Position numbers and translations under genes: made by a program. This document shows positions 62,499 through 64,000 of a stretch of 64,000 bases of DNA, one piece after another (the stretch's first letter is position 1; the number at the start of each line of letters is the position of its first letter). This DNA comes from Phaeodactylibacter sp. Its GTDB lineage: Bacteria > Bacteroidota > Bacteroidia > Chitinophagales > Saprospiraceae. Where the stretch lies: NCBI RefSeq assembly GCF_022763345.1, contig NZ_JALEGS010000074.1, positions 1-64,000 on the forward strand, given 5' to 3'. The notes under the pieces are model-generated. The model saw only the letters and a list, made by a program, of their open reading frames with translations, made no database searches and was not told the origin of the DNA.

Positions 62499-62915
62499 AT
62501 GAAAGTAGAACTGACCCGCCTGGACGACGACTTCCACCTGCAAGCTGCCAATGAAGACGGCCTAACCGTCGAAACCGATGGTTCTCCCTCCATCGGCGGG
62601 CACAACAAGGCGCTTCGGCCTATGCAGATGCTGTTGGCATCCCTGGGCAGCTGCAGCGCCATCGATGTCATCCATTTACTGCGTAAACAGCGGCAGGAAT
62701 TGCGTGACATTAAGGTAACGGTGACTGGTGAGCGGGATACTACTAAAACACCATCTCCCTTCACAGCCATCCATGTGCACTATACGCTTTACGGAAATAT
62801 TGCCGATAATAAAGCAGAGCGGGCGGTGAGCATGTCTATGGAGAAACTTTGCTCTGTCAAAATCATGCTGGAAAAAGCCGCTGAGATCACCTGGAGTTGG
62901 GAAAAAGCGGATTAA
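62499..62915 (+). CDS. OsmC/Ohr-family peroxiredoxin-like protein
   Basis: The 138-residue protein has the two redox cysteines of the family: Cys in LASLGSCSAIDVIHLLRK (about residue 52) and Cys in MEKLCSVKIMLEKAAEI (about 122). The GGHNKALRPMQMLLASLGSCS stretch identifies OsmC. It reduces organic hydroperoxides using a thiol donor. OxyR lies in the same window but 53 kb away. It shares a TTAA stop overlap with the SDR gene. Confidence 0.9.
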   Translation: MKVELTRLDDDFHLQAANEDGLTVETDGSPSIGGHNKALRPMQMLLASLGSCSAIDVIHLLRKQRQELRDIKVTVTGERDTTKTPSPFTAIHVHYTLYGNIADNKAERAVSMSMEKLCSVKIMLEKAAEITWSWEKAD

Positions 62916-63685
62916 CCTTGAATCCCAACTTGCGAAAAACCACCATCAATACGCACATTCAAACCCGTCAGGTAAGAAGAGGCAGGCATCGCTAGAAAAG
63001 CGATCGTCCGCGCGACTTCCTCCGGCTCCCCTACCCTGCCCAATGGCGTAGCGTCATTAATGCGCTGGACTTTCTCCGGGATTTTCAACACCCGGTCCAC
63101 CCGTGCTGTGGCAATAAACCAGGGGTCTACTGAATTCACCCGGATACCATCCTTGCCCCAGTCCACGGCCAGGTACTTGGTCATCCGGTCCATCGCAGCT
63201 TTTGACATCGCGTAGATGCCTGTGGTCCACATTACACCGGTTTTGCCGGCAATAGAGGCTACGTTTACGATACTGGGCCCCTCTCCCTTCAACAGAAGCG
63301 GGTGCAGCCGGACACTGAGGTCGAAGGCCGTGCCCACGTTGATGTCCATTACATGCTGCAGGTCCTCAAAAGTGGCTTCCAGGGTGGGTTTCCGGACATT
63401 GGTGCCCACGTTGTTGACCAGGATATCCAGTTTGCCCCAGAGCGAAGCGGCGCGCTCCACGATGGCTATACGCTCTTTTTCTTCGCCTATATCCGCTACC
63501 ATACCGAATGCTTTGTAGCCTTTCTGCTGGTATTCTTCTTCAGCTTCGCGGATCAGGTCTTCGGAGCGGGCCAGGAACAGCACCTCAGCGCCCAGGGCGA
63601 GGAACTCTTCTGTAGTGGCTTTCCCAATGCCCTTGCTGGCTCCGGTAACGATTGCGGTTTTTCCTTTGAGTGTCCAATGCTTCAT
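62912..63685 (-). CDS. Short-chain dehydrogenase (tropinone-reductase-like SDR)
   Basis: The 257-residue classical SDR has the cofactor motif TGASKGIGKA, NNVGTNVRKPTLEA, the catalytic Ser in IVNVASIAGKTG, and YAMSK. The segment KYLAVDWGKDGIRVNSVDPWFI and the closing YLTGLNVRIDGGFSQVG are typical of SDRs annotated as tropinone reductases; the substrate is unknown. The start at 63685 (MKHWTLKGK) is preferred, because the 13 residues before it are not family-like. It overlaps osmC by 4 bp. Confidence 0.92.
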   Translation of the reverse strand: MKHWTLKGKTAIVTGASKGIGKATTEEFLALGAEVLFLARSEDLIREAEEEYQQKGYKAFGMVADIGEEKERIAIVERAASLWGKLDILVNNVGTNVRKPTLEATFEDLQHVMDINVGTAFDLSVRLHPLLLKGEGPSIVNVASIAGKTGVMWTTGIYAMSKAAMDRMTKYLAVDWGKDGIRVNSVDPWFIATARVDRVLKIPEKVQRINDATPLGRVGEPEEVARTIAFLAMPASSYLTGLNVRIDGGFSQVGIQG

Positions 63686-63750
63686 GTTCTTGGTTGGTAT
63701 TTGCGTCCGTTTTGAGAACAGCAAAAGCCCGCAGTAGTTTGTTGGCCATC

Positions 63751-63781
63751 AAAAAAGCCGCTCCCTGCTGTAAGGAACGGC
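63751..63781 (-). terminator. Rho-independent terminator of the T9SS gene at the window edge
   Basis: On the minus strand GCCGTTCC (63781-63774) pairs with GGAGCGGC (63764-63757) around a 9-nt loop, followed by TTTTTT (63756-63751). It lies about 85 bases downstream of the stop codon at 63867. Confidence 0.85.
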
Positions 63782-63866
63782 CACTTTTGATAAACTCGGT
63801 AAAAGGGTAAGGTTGAATTAAGCACCGGGCACAATGCCTGCACCCGGTGCCTAACCCCGGCTGCCT

Positions 63867-64000
63867 CTATTCCTTGACGACCCGCTTGTGGACAATACTC
63901 CGCCCGGTGGTGATCCGGACCAGGTAAACGCCCGATGGCAGATTCGCCAGCGACAGGCGCCGGTTGTCTTCCACCTGCACCGGCAGCTCCTGCCCGTTCA
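63867..64000 (-). CDS. C-terminal end of a T9SS type-A sorted protein (partial)
   Basis: Only the last 43 residues are in the window: NGQELPVQVEDNRRLSLANL, PSGVYLVRITTGRSIVHKRV and VKE at the end. This is the end of the type-A secretion-sorting domain (GxY-type strand, then a basic last strand), so the whole protein is exported by the Por system. The stop is at 63867-63869, and the rest extends beyond base 64000. Confidence 0.85.
   Translation of the reverse strand, partial: NGQELPVQVEDNRRLSLANLPSGVYLVRITTGRSIVHKRVVKE

Overview
The window looks like a chromosomal segment of a Bacteroidota bacterium, most likely from the Saprospiria (Lewinella or Haliscomenobacter type). The evidence is a SusC/SusD pair, HYR-domain surface proteins, T9SS sorting tails of both the short type-A and the CHU_C type-B kind, sortilin-like BNR proteins, an S46 peptidase, and promoter -7 boxes of the Bacteroidota form TAnnTTTG. 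No rRNA, tRNA, CRISPR array or intact insertion sequence was found. Most of the window is ordinary, densely packed chromosome; several convergent gene pairs share a four-base stop-codon overlap.

Layout. 0-3.4 kb: a surface adhesin with HYR domains and 270-bp tandem repeats, broken by one in-frame TGA, and a chimeric gene that joins a secreted-protein start to an AraC DNA-binding end. 3.5-8.1 kb: a polyamine locus, with a membrane-fused spermidine synthase facing an operon of two UPF0323/YgiB-like envelope proteins ending in Gly-Gly, a glutathionylspermidine-synthase-type ATP-grasp ligase and an AdoMet decarboxylase. 8.1-10.9 kb: a long palindrome, oxyR, and a fusion of a substrate-binding-protein domain with a methyltransferase. 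11.1-20.0 kb: a one-strand hexuronate operon uxuA-uxaC-kdgK-eda-dctPQM-uxaA, followed by convergent arginine decarboxylase. 21.5-26.4 kb: a MazG-like protein, a receiver, a thioredoxin-fold protein without its cysteines, a FixL-like PAS histidine kinase and a vWA lipoprotein. 26.6-34.9 kb: a membrane protein, a secreted C1 peptidase, an AT-rich gene-free stretch, a CBM48/histone-like/helix-hairpin-helix fusion, a large sortilin-like protein and a DEAD-box helicase. 35.1-41.2 kb: a multi-PAS hybrid-type sensor kinase with its response regulator, a secreted nuclease and truA. 41.2-54.4 kb: an FG-GAP T9SS protein, an NhaC antiporter, a DPP11-like peptidase, pyrG, a GT39-like transferase, a CHU_C protein, a SpoU methylase and a GHL10 lipoprotein. 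54.4-64 kb: an FAD oxidoreductase lipoprotein, SusC/SusD, cutC, osmC, an SDR and the tail of another T9SS protein.

The most interesting unit is the polyamine locus. The enzymes to make spermidine and an ATP-grasp of the family that amidates a C-terminal glycine with spermidine lie beside two exported proteins that both end in Gly-Gly. This suggests, as inference only, that the proteins or peptides from them are conjugated to polyamines. Other points worth attention are the FixL-type heme-pocket residues, the two domain fusions (binding protein/methyltransferase and CBM48/HhH), the AraC chimera, three long palindromic intergenic elements, and a perfect 24-bp CG-centred palindrome upstream of susC.
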